Assembly (NCBI GenBank): GCA_004335835.1
Contig: RWJK01001462.1
Span: 1-64,000, forward strand
Length of the DNA: 64,000 nt
Source: Scenedesmus sp. ARA3
Taxonomy: Eukaryota > Chlorophyta > Chlorophyceae > Sphaeropleales > Scenedesmaceae
Direction: 5' to 3'
The notes below the pieces were generated by a model. It was given only the letters and a program-made list of their open reading frames with translations, was not told where the DNA came from and did no database searches. Position 1 is the stretch's first letter. Every line of letters begins with the position of its first letter. The position numbers were made by a program, and so were the translations under genes. Positions 22,712 through 34,349 of this stretch are shown here, piece by piece.

Positions 22712-23168
22712 GTGCTGAGCAGGGGTGACAGCTGCTAGCAGCACACACCCCAACCCCAGTGGCTTGACCTCACCTGAACAGCAGCTCGCTGTACGGTCCG
22801 ATGACAGAGTTTTTGTACTTGACCACCATGAGTAGTCCAGTTTGCATGCCACCTTGCATGGTCAGCTGCTCTGTGTAACCAGCATAGGCAGCAGGCGGGG
22901 TGGGCGCAGCTTTGAGCGGATTCACAAGGAAAAGGAACGCATGCTCTCCTTCAAACTTCCACGGAAAGGAAGAGTACTCAGGCGTATCAACGTAGGGATC
23001 CCTGCTGCTCTTTGTTGCGTCCACTGCCTGCTGCTGCTGGCTGGCACGTGCGGTACCCTGCGCAGCAGCTGCGTGTGTCGCGAGCAGACAGCAACAAACA
23101 GCTACGCTGCAAGCCACTGTTAGCATCGTAGGTGAGAGAGAGGTGCGTCTACACTTTGAGGGTCCCAT
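20284..23168 (-). CDS. Secreted acetoacetate-decarboxylase-like (ADC fold) protein
   Basis: Exons 23168-22774, 21827-21707, 21349-21028 and 20552-20284 join in phases 2, 0 and 1 to 368 residues. A signal peptide is visible (MLTVACSVAVCCCLLATHAAA; Met either at 23168 or 23126). The ADC-family core runs from WKFEGEHAFLFLVNP through YKNSVIGPYSELLFSPGKY, ARIWVDSPFSQRAGRNIWG, MPKELATFDW and GWVKVSVKDN to MQLVSAFVQDAAG. In bacterial ADC the Schiff-base lysine sits in a P-K-K motif; here PKE keeps the first Lys (about 172) but has Glu next, so decarboxylation is uncertain. The C-terminus ends in Ala/Ser and RGG-like repeats. The FUSC-like gene starts 863 bp away in the opposite direction. Confidence 0.8.
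21605..21642 (-). repeat. Copy of the tail of ADC-gene exon 2
   Basis: It repeats the stretch encoding GRNIWGMPK (21707-21738) as GRNIWGLPN inside intron 2. Confidence 0.75.
21880..22372 (-). repeat. Four copies of the head of ADC-gene exon 2
   Basis: The acceptor edge of exon 2 (true copy 21755-21845, encoding TAADCGGDGLQHVARI) recurs at about 21886-21975, 22022-22112, 22160-22245 and 22300-22372, with spacing near 137 bp. The copies read TAADCGVDGLQHVA or QIAAWMGCSML-type frames. They lie upstream of the true exon within intron 1. Confidence 0.85.
22657..22711 (-). repeat. CTG/CAG tract in ADC-gene intron 1
   Basis: About 18 units of CTG on the plus strand, with one interruption, near the donor end of intron 1. 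Confidence 0.9.
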
Positions 23169-24031
23169 GGCGCAGGTGTCGTAGCTGCTGCAATAAACTG
23201 TGATCTAGCACACAAGCACGCAAGCTGCTAAAATGATTTCAAACGGCACGTGCTTGACGTTTACACGGTACCGAGCTGCTGCAGAGTACCACGGCAATTA
23301 TGTGTCGAGTGCAGTCAGTGCCGCAGGTGTGCGTAATAGGATTTAGCTACGCCTAGACATTTGATACCATGTCTTCATCACGCCAGTACTCTAAATATGA
23401 TGCGCTTAGTATATGTGGTATTTGCTGGAATCGTTGTGGCGCCCAGGGCAGGAGGTGTCCAGCAAGTGACACCACTGCATCATGCCCCAGGGGCTGTGAT
23501 CACATGTGTACAGCTGGCTGTATCCGGGCCCTCAGGGCGTACACGCATTCAGACGACGACTGCTGAGCATCAGCGACCTTGCGTAGATGAGTTGCACCGG
23601 GAGGTCTGCATGTTCACCTGTCACCAACAGCACCAACAGGGCACTGCATTGCAGCTGACATGCGGCGAGCACAGCAGTAAGCATGCAACGGCTTGCAAGG
23701 TACACCATGTACACACCAGAACAGGCTTCAGCTGCCACTGCAATTGCTTCCTCGTCACGATGACCTCCGACTGGGGGTTCAAATGGGCATGACAAATCTG
23801 CTGCTGGCAGGCATTAGGTGTGAGACACGAGCTGAGCGCCGAGCAGCTTGCTGCAACAAACACCTGCAGATATACCAATAGATCAACTGCTGAGTGATAA
23901 TACCGGTCCATTGAGCAGCAATACGGTAGTTTTCTTGCGAATGCTACGGGTGGCAACAGTCGCACATGAGCTGCAAGCCAGCATGTTGCAGGAACCTATG
24001 AAAGCCCTTTTAGTTTGATTTGAACTGTAAA
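23169..24031. promoter_or_regulatory. Shared divergent upstream region
   Basis: The 863 bp between two head-to-head start codons (ADC-like gene minus, FUSC-like gene plus) must hold both promoters. No specific motif can be assigned. Confidence 0.5.
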
Positions 24032-24657
24032 ATGGTGCCTCAAGAGTTTCAGCTGTGGAGGCCTGGCTGGAAGGATGCAGTGCGAAGATTTCTGCTGTCA
24101 GAAAACTTCCAAGGAGCGATGCAGCTTACGATGGGCATCCTCTTTGTGTCACTGTTCGTGTTTGTGAGGTGAGACCCATGTATCAGGCCTGGGGGTACGT
24201 TGCACACTGCATGCTGCTGGGCGGCAACGGCAGCAGCAGCAGCAGCAGTGGCAGTTGTGGACTCTGTGAGCAACCCTTAACATCCGTAGTCCCATGCAGC
24301 TCACATTGTAGCAACGCCATGATGTCCCTCACCAACCACTCTTGTACCTTAGCTGGGCTGCACATGATGCCATGAGGCTGAGCTAGCACTTGTAGCGCTA
24401 ACCTGCACCCCACTTAGCCTAACTGACGCTGCCCTGCACTCAAACCAACATTTCTGGCCTGGAACTGCTGTCACCACTTCAGTATACTTGCAACGTTCCA
24501 TAATGTAGCTTTGTAGTGTATTGCTGCTACCACTTGTGTGAAATGCAGCGGCCATCGCACACCAAACTTCCCTCTCTCCTGCGTGCTGCAACCTTGCACT
24601 CTGTAAAACAGCAACACGCCCCACCTGGCAGTGTGATGCGCTTCCCACGCTCCTGTG

Positions 24658-24691
<34 letters not shown>

Positions 24692-25675
24692 GCCGCGCTG
24701 CGCTGCTGCTGCCACACACCAATCACCTGTGCCTCTGCCGTGCAATGCTCTCTCCTCCATGCAGTGCGCTGCGCTTTCCTGGGTCCTGTGTGGCGGTGCT
24801 GCTGTACATTGTGGTGGCAGTCACGGCAGCGCCAGACAACCACGTGGGCACACGCATCTTCATCAGCGGGTTCATGCTGGGGCCCATGTGGCTGGCCATA
24901 AGCATCGGGGCAATCGTGGTGAGCAACTGTGGTGTGTGCTCAGTGCTAGTGATAAGGCTGTGCAGCAGCAGCGGCGGCGGAGGCAGCGGATTCATGCTTG
25001 GGCCCATGTGGCTGGCGATCAGCATCGGAGCAGTAGTGGTGAGTACTACAGCACGTACAGTAGCAGCAGCAGCTATTTCTATATTAGGCACAGCAGCAGC
25101 AGCAGCAGCATCTTCATCAGCGGCTTCATGCTGGGGCCCATGTGGCTGGCCATAAGCATTGGGGCAATTGTGGTGAGTAGCACAGCACGTACAGTAGCAG
25201 CAGCAGCTAGTTCTATATTATGCACAGCAGCAGCAGCAGCAGCAGCAGCAGCATCTTCATCAGCGGGTTCATGCTGGGGCCCATGTGGCTGGCCATAAGC
25301 ATCGGGGCAATTGTGGCGAGTGGTTTACTCAACCAGTACATTAAGGTGTGCAGCAGCAGCAGCAGCGGCGGCGGCGGCGGCTTCGTGTTGGGGCCCATGT
25401 GGCTGTCTGTCTCTATTGGAGCAATCGTGGTGAGTAGTTTAGCCTGTACAGCAGCAGCAGCAGCAGCAGCACCTAGTACTACAGCCTGTACAGCGGCAGC
25501 AGCAACAGCAGCGGCTTCATGCTTGGGCCCATGTGGCTGGCAATCAGCATCGGGGGGATTGTGGTGAGTACTTTACTCAATAGGAAAATCACGGTGTGCA
25601 GCAGCAGCGGCAGCGGCGGCGGCTTCATGCCGATGAGGCTGATGGGCGCAGGCGCGATGTGATGAGCGGCTGTGG

Positions 25676-25707
<32 letters not shown>

Positions 25708-26940
25708 GGTGTCGGCGGCAGCAGCAGTGTCGGCGGCAGCAGCAGCGGTGGCGGCGGCAGCAGCAGCAGCAGCAGCGGATGCTGGAGCCAATGTGACTGG
25801 CCACATCTAGTGGAGCTACTGTGGCAAGTAGCAGCACAGCTGGCAGCAGCAATGGTAGCAGCAGCGGCAGCAGCAACTGTTGCGCTTCATTGCTCAGCCC
25901 CCCACTAGGTCAACACCCTGTGCTGTGCTGCCGCTGCAGCTGATGTGCAGGCCACAATCGCCAAGCTGATGCCCACCTCTGAGGCCCACATGGCAATGCT
26001 GTGTATGCTGGGACTGCTGGCAATTGAATGGTTGCTATCGCTGCTGCCGCTGCTGCTGCTGCCACTGCCGCTGCCGCTGCTGTTGCTGCTGCTCTTGCAG
26101 GAATTGCTTGCCACATCCTGCTGAGCTATCCCTTGTGTCATGCCATGATGTCAGCCTCTGCTGCATCTCCATATGCTGTTGCACTGCTGCACATCTTGAT
26201 TTATGTGCAGGCCACCATCGCCAAGCTGATGCCCACCCCTGAGGCCCACATGGCAGTGCTGTGCGTACTGGGCCCACTTGCAGTTGTGCCTTTTGCTATT
26301 GTGCGTGTGGGCACAGGACACCTCTACCTGTGGGCGATGGGCATGATATCAGCGCTGTATGTCGGAATGCCAATCATTGCAGGTGCGCCGCACTGCCACT
26401 GTTGATTCGGTGTGTTATCCATACATTACTACACATCAAGGTCACAGCGTATCCATGCACTGTCTATGCGTGACTGCATCACGCCCAGATTATGAAAAAA
26501 AATGCCGTGACGAATTGTGCTTGTTTGACCGACACCTCTGGCTGCATGCTGGCCAAGCTTGCATCAACACATGGCTGTGAGCTGTAGCGAATTGTTATTG
26601 AGCATAGCACCCACATCATGAACCTTGGACTGGCGGTGCGGCGCATGCTGCGTGCTGTTTGAGCAGGCCCGAGTGCAGTTGCTTGCAGCTGTCTGGCTTG
26701 CGTGTAGGCAAGCAGTTGCTGCTGCTAATGCGACGCATGCAAAGTCTTCAACCTTCAGCCTGCTGCTGCTGCTCAACATGCTGCGCTGCCACAGGAATCC
26801 GACTGTTCAGCGGTACGCTTCAATGTGCTGCTGCTGCTGTTGCCGCCGCCATCTGCTGTGTATGCTGCACTGCCGCCTGCAGGATACAAGCTGCCCACCG
26901 TGGCACAGCTGTGGATGCTGGCGGTTCTTCAAGCTTCAAC

Positions 26941-26977
<37 letters not shown>

Positions 26978-29064
26978 ACGCTGCTGCTGCTGTGTGCTGC
27001 GCTGCCGCTTGCAGGATATCAGCTGGCTACTGTGGCGCAGCTGTGGATGCTGGTTGTGTTCGTCATCATTGCAGCGCTGGTGGCAATGTTTGCTGGCTCG
27101 TTTCTGTCCATGCTGGTGCTGCCTTCCCTGGCCTCACACAAGGTGAGTGTTATGTAACATGTTATGTAACATGTTAAACATTGTTACTGGGTGTTACATA
27201 CCGGTGGTGCTAGGGGTGCTTTCTGACCGTCTTGCAGCAATCTCTGCACGAATGGTGCATACTGCCGAATTCCTTGTTGTCCCTTGTTGTCCCTTCCCGC
27301 TTTTTTGGAAAGGTGCAGGCAGTGAGCACCTCAATGGTTGCTTTTATTGATACACATGTCAATTGATGCCCTGCAGCTTGAAGACGAGGTGTCACTAGCG
27401 CTGCGCCAGCTGGGCCACCACCTGACACGACTTCAACGTGTTGCTGTTTCTTCCCTTTTCTGCCCTGCAGCTCGAAGATGAAGTGTCACTGGCGCTGCGC
27501 CGGCTGGGCCACCACCTGACATGGCTTCAACGTGTTGCTGTTCCTTCTGTTTTCTGCCCTGCAGCTCGAAGATGAAGTGTCACTCGCGCTGCGCCAGCTG
27601 GGCCACCACCTGACAGCCACTACCTCACACCTGTTCAGGGCCCAGGCAGCATCTGCTGCCGAGCTGCTGCCAGGGCACCTTCAGGGCATTCACCCGCTGC
27701 TGCTGCAAGACTCGGCTCCTACAGCCTTGGCACCTGGACTGCTGGAGACAGAGACGTTAGGGCAGGTGGGTGAAAGCGCTAATGCTGTTTGTGACCTGGC
27801 AGAGTTGAAACAGAACTAGCATGTGTCTCGTGGGTGAACTGAACCAGTGACTGGTATTGCACAGTGCAGCCCGCGCTGCACCGCAGCAGTTGTGTAGCGC
27901 CAGCAGAACCTGTTTTTGTGGCCAGCTTTGCTGCTCTTGTTGCGGTGTTATCTCAGCTGCCTGAAGCTATAACTTCTCTGCATTTTTATTTATGCATGCC
28001 GCTGCTCACTGTGCTGTGTGGCCTGCAGCATGCGGTGCATGATGTGTATGTGGCGCTCATGGACTGGTTTGAGCGGCAGAGCAGGCCGCCTGCGCAGCAG
28101 CAGAAGTCAGCGCCCAGCATTATGTGCGGGCGCAGGTCAGGCGTCAGCTCAGAGTCAGGCAGCACGATTGTCAAGAGCACTTTCTACGGCGCAGATGCTG
28201 CAGGTAACCTTGTCAATGTGTTGACCAGACAAGGTTTGACTGGTTGTGCTTGGCTTTCTGAGACGCTTGTACTTCTTTGTGACAGACGGACGAGCATACA
28301 GCACGGTGTCTTGCTTGCTTTTTGCGTGGCAGCTCTTCCCCACACAGGTGTTTTCCTGTCACTTAATGATGCGTTGATTGCTGGTTGCCTTGACTACATG
28401 TTGAGTGCACCTGCTGCAGATGTGCCCCAGTGCGACTGCACAAGTGTGCTGCCATTTTGGGCCTGTGTTGCTGCTTGCAGGACTCGCATGTTTGGCCTGC
28501 TGTATAAGGCTGCTTCTGTGACAAGTTCTGTCAGCTTCCCTCCATTTGCAACATAACCTACTTGTGCTGCCATTCTGTGCCTGTGTTGCTGGTTGCAGGA
28601 CTCGCAGCAGCTGTAGCAGCAGCAGCAGCCGACTCCTTTGTTGGCTGGAGTGATGCTGAGCCCGACGAGTATGACATGGATTCAAACGAGCGTAACATGG
28701 GCGCGACAGCTGGCACTGCAGCAGCAGCCGATGCAGATGTTCCTGCAAGCAGCAGAGGCGAGTCAAAGCAGTCAAACTCTGGAAGGCAGCAGCGGAGCAG
28801 CTTGCGCCTGCGACAATCAAGCACACAAGCAGATGATACATCAGCAGCTGCTGCTGCAGATGAGCCTGAGGAGCAGCAGCAAGATCAGCAGCGGTCAGAC
28901 ACGCGGTCAAACACAGAAGCGCCAACGCTGCACTCGCTGTGCTCTGTGACAGACCGCAGCAGCAAATGCAACAGTGGAGAGCTTCCTAGGGGCTTGAGGC
29001 TGGGGTCCAGCAAAGCAGCTGCTTCTTTTGTTGCAGTACAGCTGAAGCGCGCAGCATCTGGCGC

Positions 29065-29098
<34 letters not shown>

Positions 29099-29511
29099 AC
29101 TGGCAGCAGGACAGCAGTAGGCGGACTAGGGGCTGCAGGGTTTGATGCACCCCTGAAGGCAGCAGGCAGCCGAAAGCTGCGTCTTGCAGGCAGCAGCAGT
29201 GCAGGGCTTGCAGGAAGCAGGTCAGGCAGGGCAGTGTTTGCGCCTGTCCCTCGCATTGCAGACACGCGACAGGTGGGTCAAACATAGTTTATCGCAGCAA
29301 GGCGTGGTTTGACCGTCAGGGTGGCTGGGGTGTCACAAGGCAGATTTGCAAGCGGGGTTTGTCTGCTGCTGGGGGTGTGTGTTTGCTCAGTGTGTGCTGC
29401 TTGCTGTCTGCTTGAGGCTATTTCTAGGCCAGCTACTTGTACAACATAGCCAAAGATCGCTTGCAGGATTTGTCGCTACAAGCAGTTGGGGTTTACTAAC
29501 AGAGTCTGCCG

Positions 29512-29542
<31 letters not shown>

Positions 29543-30993
29543 ATCTTGCAGCTGCTGGCGCATGCCGGGCTGCTGCTGGATGCTGCTGCTGCTGAGCCGC
29601 AGTGGCTGCGGGGCTCTGAGCGGCGATTTGAGAGCAGCAAGTGGGCTGGCGTCATCGCTGCAGCGCAGCTACTGGCCACAAGGTGTGCATGATGCAGCAG
29701 TAGCGGCTGCCTGCATCAGGCGATAAGGCACCAAGTGATGCAGTGTTCGACCTGTCCCCAGGGCACCAAGTTTCAGGTCTCGTGACTGCAAGCAGCAACA
29801 CAAGTGGCATGTTCATCCTGCTCCTGCTGCTGCTGTTGCTTCTCTGCGGGTCCTACCCTGCTACACGCAGGCTGTCTGCACTCGACCTGGTGCAGCAGGA
29901 TCACAGCACTGCACCTTGCCTTAATGTCCCACTGCTGCTGCTGCTGCAGGCTGTCTGCACTCGACCTGGTGCAGCAGCATCACTGTGCGCTGCTAGAAGA
30001 GGCCGGCGCTGTCTCCCTCTCCGGTGACATGACGCAGCTGCTGCTGCTGCTGCCGCTGCTGCCCTTGACGTGATGTGCAGGACTCTGTTTGAGCTATATG
30101 CATACAGATAGTACTTTTCAAGGTGGGTAGCATTCAGATCCTCCTGCTGCTGCTGCTGCTGTGCGGTTCTTTCCTTGCTACATGCAGGCTGTCTGCACTC
30201 GACCTGGTGCAGCAGGATCACTGTGCCCTACTGGAAGAGGCTGGCGCTGTCTCCCTCACTGGTGACATGACGCAGCTGCTGCAGGCGCTGTATGCTGCTG
30301 CTGCCGCTGCGCTGGCGATGCTGTCTGAGCAGGCTGGAGACAGGAGCAGCAGGGCGCAGGGCTGCAGGGCGGCGCTCACTGTGCTGCAGGTGCGTCAGAT
30401 CAGCAGTTGGTGCTTGCTGGTGCTTGACTAGTGGGCAGTTGGTGCTTGCTAGTGCTCTGAGTAGTGGGCAGGCAGCATGCAGGGTGCAGGGCTGCAGGGC
30501 GGCGCTCACTGTGCTGCAGGTGCGGCAGATCAGCAGTTGGTGCTTGCAGCTAGACTGGTCACCAACATGCGGTTGACATGCCACTTGTTTGGTTTAGAGT
30601 GAGCAGGTTTGCAAGCCTGGTTTTAAGTAGTGCCAGTTGGACGTGTTCCTTGGCGTAAGTGGGCGCTCGTAACGCACTTTGTTGGTATGCATGCTGCCAC
30701 TGCTGCACTGGGCATGCTGTGGCAGCAGGGTACAGGGCTGCAGGGCGGCACTCATTGTGCTGCAGGTGCGTCAGATCAGCAGTGGATGCTTGCTAGGACT
30801 TGACTAGTGTGCAACATGCTGGGTGCAGGGCTGCAGGGCGGCACTCACTGTGCTGCAGGTGCGGCAGCCCACTGGCTGTTGTCATGGCCAGCACATCTGT
30901 GTGCTTCTACTGCCATGCTGTGCAGTTTGTCAGGAGTCACTGCTTGGCTGGCAAGCCCATCATCATCCCCTGTGCTGCTGCTGCCGTTGCTGC

Positions 30994-31032
<39 letters not shown>

Positions 31033-32206
31033 AGGGTCCGCAGTGGCAGCAGGGCAGGCAGCAGCTGATGTCCATGCTGGAGGCCACGCTGGCTCGATAC
31101 TGCACAGCGCTGCACGACGCCTCTGCTGACACGCCTTTTGTCATGCCCAAGGCACACTGGGTGGGTGGAGGTTGCCTGCCATCTTTGCCTGCCATCAAAT
31201 CTTACCATCGATCGCAGCTACAACTAATTTGATGCTGACACGCCTTTTGTCATGCCCAAGGCACACTGGGTGAGCGGTCGTTCTGCTGTTGGTGACCAAA
31301 CTTGTCACCTGTGCATGTGAGGCTCTGCTGCTGCACGGCGCCTCTGCTGACACGCCTTTCGTCATGCCCAAGGCGCACTGGGTGAGCGGTCGTTCTGCTG
31401 TTGATGACCCGCTTTGTCACCTGTGCATGTGAGGCTCTGCTGCTGCACGGCGCCTCTGCTGACACGCCTTTTGTCATGCCCAAGGCACACTGGGTGAGCG
31501 GTCGTTCTGCTGTTGATGACCAATCCTGTCACCTGTGCATGTGAGGCTCTGCTGCTGCACGACGCCTCTGCTGACACGCCTTTCGTCATGCCCAAGGCGC
31601 ACTGGGTGAGCGGTCGTTTTTGTGTTGGTGACTGTTACTGTTGGTGACCCAATTGCTCACCGGTTTATGTGAGGCTTTGCTGCTGCACGGCGCCTCTGCT
31701 GACACCCCAATTGTCATGCGCAAGGCACACTGGGTGGGTAGGGATTTCTTGCAAGCTCACCATCAATCACAGCCATAACTAATGCGATGCAGGCTGAGGA
31801 AGCTCACAAGCAGGTGGAGGTTGCAAGCAGCACACAAGCAGGTGTGTCTCTGGCAAGCAGTGTTCAGTGCCTGCTGTGAAGCTCGATGATGTATGGTACC
31901 AAGGCATAGATTGACCTGTTTGTTTGCAGACAAAGTTGCTATGTGCGAGGCTCTGCTGCTGCTGCTGCTGCTGTTGTTGTCATCTCTCAGGTGCGCCAGC
32001 TGATGTTCTTCATCCTTGCCACGTCATCAGTGATGGACGCTGTTGACGCACTGGCAGCAGCAGCAACAGCCGCACTGACAGTGCCGGTGCGCAGCAGCCG
32101 CACGCAGACACTGGCCAGCTGGCTTCACCAACCGCAGCAGCAGCAGCAGAAGGATGCACAGCTGCTGCCACAGCCCTTGAACGGTACGACAGCAGACATA
32201 GAGGCA

Positions 32207-32237
<31 letters not shown>

Positions 32238-33932
32238 ATGACGGCTCGGCAGCAGCTGCCGCTCCTGCAGCTACCACCCCTGCCGCCCAGCAGCCACCAC
32301 CACCAGCAGCAGCAGTAGATGCAGATGCAAGCTGCGGCAGCAAGCTGCTGTCGAGCCTGCGCAGCGGCTTTGCGCGGCACACTGCCTGGGTGTCTCCGTG
32401 GCTCCCGATGGCTCAGAACCGCATGCAGTTTGCGCACTTGAAGGTGGCACTCACGCAGGAGCTGCCTGCGATGCTGAGCAGCAGGGAAGGTGCGGCTGCT
32501 GCGCATGCATCTACAGTCAGTAACACTGGTCACAACCAAAAAAGAAACAAGCACTACACTTGCAGGACTACAGCAAGTCACAGATCACAGCAGAACGACA
32601 CTGCTAGCGCTGAATTCTGCTTGCACGCCCCCTCTTCTGGTGCCTGCTGTTGATTCTGCTGTCCCAATCTCTGACTGGTTTGCAATGATTTGTTTCTGCT
32701 GCCGCTGCTGATACAATCGCGCTTGCAGCCTTCGTACGTCAGGTCAAGGGCCGGCGCTTCAGGGCTGGCCTCAAGTACTGGCTGGTGCTCAGCTGTGTGA
32801 TGGTGGCCACGCTGGCGCTGCTGCACGGTGTGCCCACAGCGTACCGATACGCACCAAACTTCGGCTACAGCGCGGCTGCGGTGGGCATGTCTGATCGGGT
32901 GGAGTCAACTGTGCACAAGGTGAGGATGGTGAATGTCCTGAATGAAAGCTTTGTAATTTGAACCGGGTCATCCAGTCGGCTGTTACATGGGCTTTCTGGG
33001 ATACCTAGCATGGCTTCTGCCGGTGGTCTCAGCTGTGTGATGGTGGCCACGCTGGCGCTGCTGCACGGCGTGCCCACAGCGTACCGCTACGCGCCAAACT
33101 TTGGCTACAGCGCGGCTGCGGTGGGCATGTCTGACCGCGTGGAGTCCACTGTGCACAAGGTGGGTTTGATAGATATAGACATATAACAGCATGTCAGCAG
33201 GGCTGGGCACTACAGCGCCGCGTGCTGTGTTGGCAGCGCACACTGCTGCAGCACCACCATGCTTCTTGCTCACAGGTATCAAAATGCTGTGCCATGATTC
33301 GCGCGAGTATTGCAACCCTTTCTTTGGTTGCAGGTGATCTGCTGGACTGCCAGTGCAGTAGTGGGCGCCACTCTTGGCTGGGCCCTCATGGCAAGCCCTG
33401 TGATGGCCAACAACGCAGTAGCCCTGGCAGCTGTCATCTGCTGCTTCTGCTTCGGCGTGGGCTGCCTCAGCCGCAGCAAGAACACGCTCGTCATCCTGTA
33501 CACGCTCATGACGGTGGCGTCGGTGGTGTTGTGCCAGTACACACCCTCTTGCTGCGACGAGACGGGGTCGACGATGATGGCAGTCGTGCGCGGGGCCTCT
33601 GTCGCATCTGCTTCGCTGTTTGCTGTCGCTTTCCAGGTGAGAAATTTATGCTTTATTTAATCATCTGCGATGAACATGTGCCTCTAGTGCTACTTGAACG
33701 CCTGCTTAGTGCTAGGCTTGTTTTGCTGTCGTGAAAGGTTTGAACGTTGTTATGCCACAACCCTAACTCGTTTGACCTGTGTCAAAACCCTGCCTGCTGC
33801 AGAACCTGGTGTGGCCCTGGTACACATCCAGCTGGGCCCTGGAGCAGCTGGGCCTGGCATACCAGGAGGCAGCAGAGCTGCTAGCAGGCATGGTGTGCGA
33901 GCTGTACATTGATGCACATGCTCTGATAGACA

Positions 33933-33965
<33 letters not shown>

Positions 33966-34314
33966 GTGCTGCAGGCAGGGACAGCAGTGGTGGTAGTGAT
34001 CATGGCGGGGGTGGGCAGCAAGCGCCAGCAAGGCTGGCCATGCTGGATACTGCTGTGCTGCGTGCACAGCAGCAGCTAGTGCAGCAGCAGCAGCAGCAGG
34101 CTGATGCTGCTCCTGCTGAGTCCCCTGCACCACCACCAGCAGCAGCAGCAGCAGCAGCACTAGGAGCCACTGCAGTCACTGAACCTGCAGTTGCAGGAGG
34201 TGCAGCTGACGCAGCAGCACCAAACCACGCCAACAGGGCTGTGCACTTTGACATAGCAATCTTGCCCACAGGCAGTATGAGCTACAGCTTGCAGGAGCCA
34301 TCTGCTGATCCTTC

Positions 34315-34349
<35 letters not shown>

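Noticed and set aside
24867..25830. Regular repeat ladder that could be taken for a CRISPR or satellite array
   Set aside because: The units contain coding sequence and splice donors of the adjoining gene, repeat and spacer are not separable, and the genome is eukaryotic.
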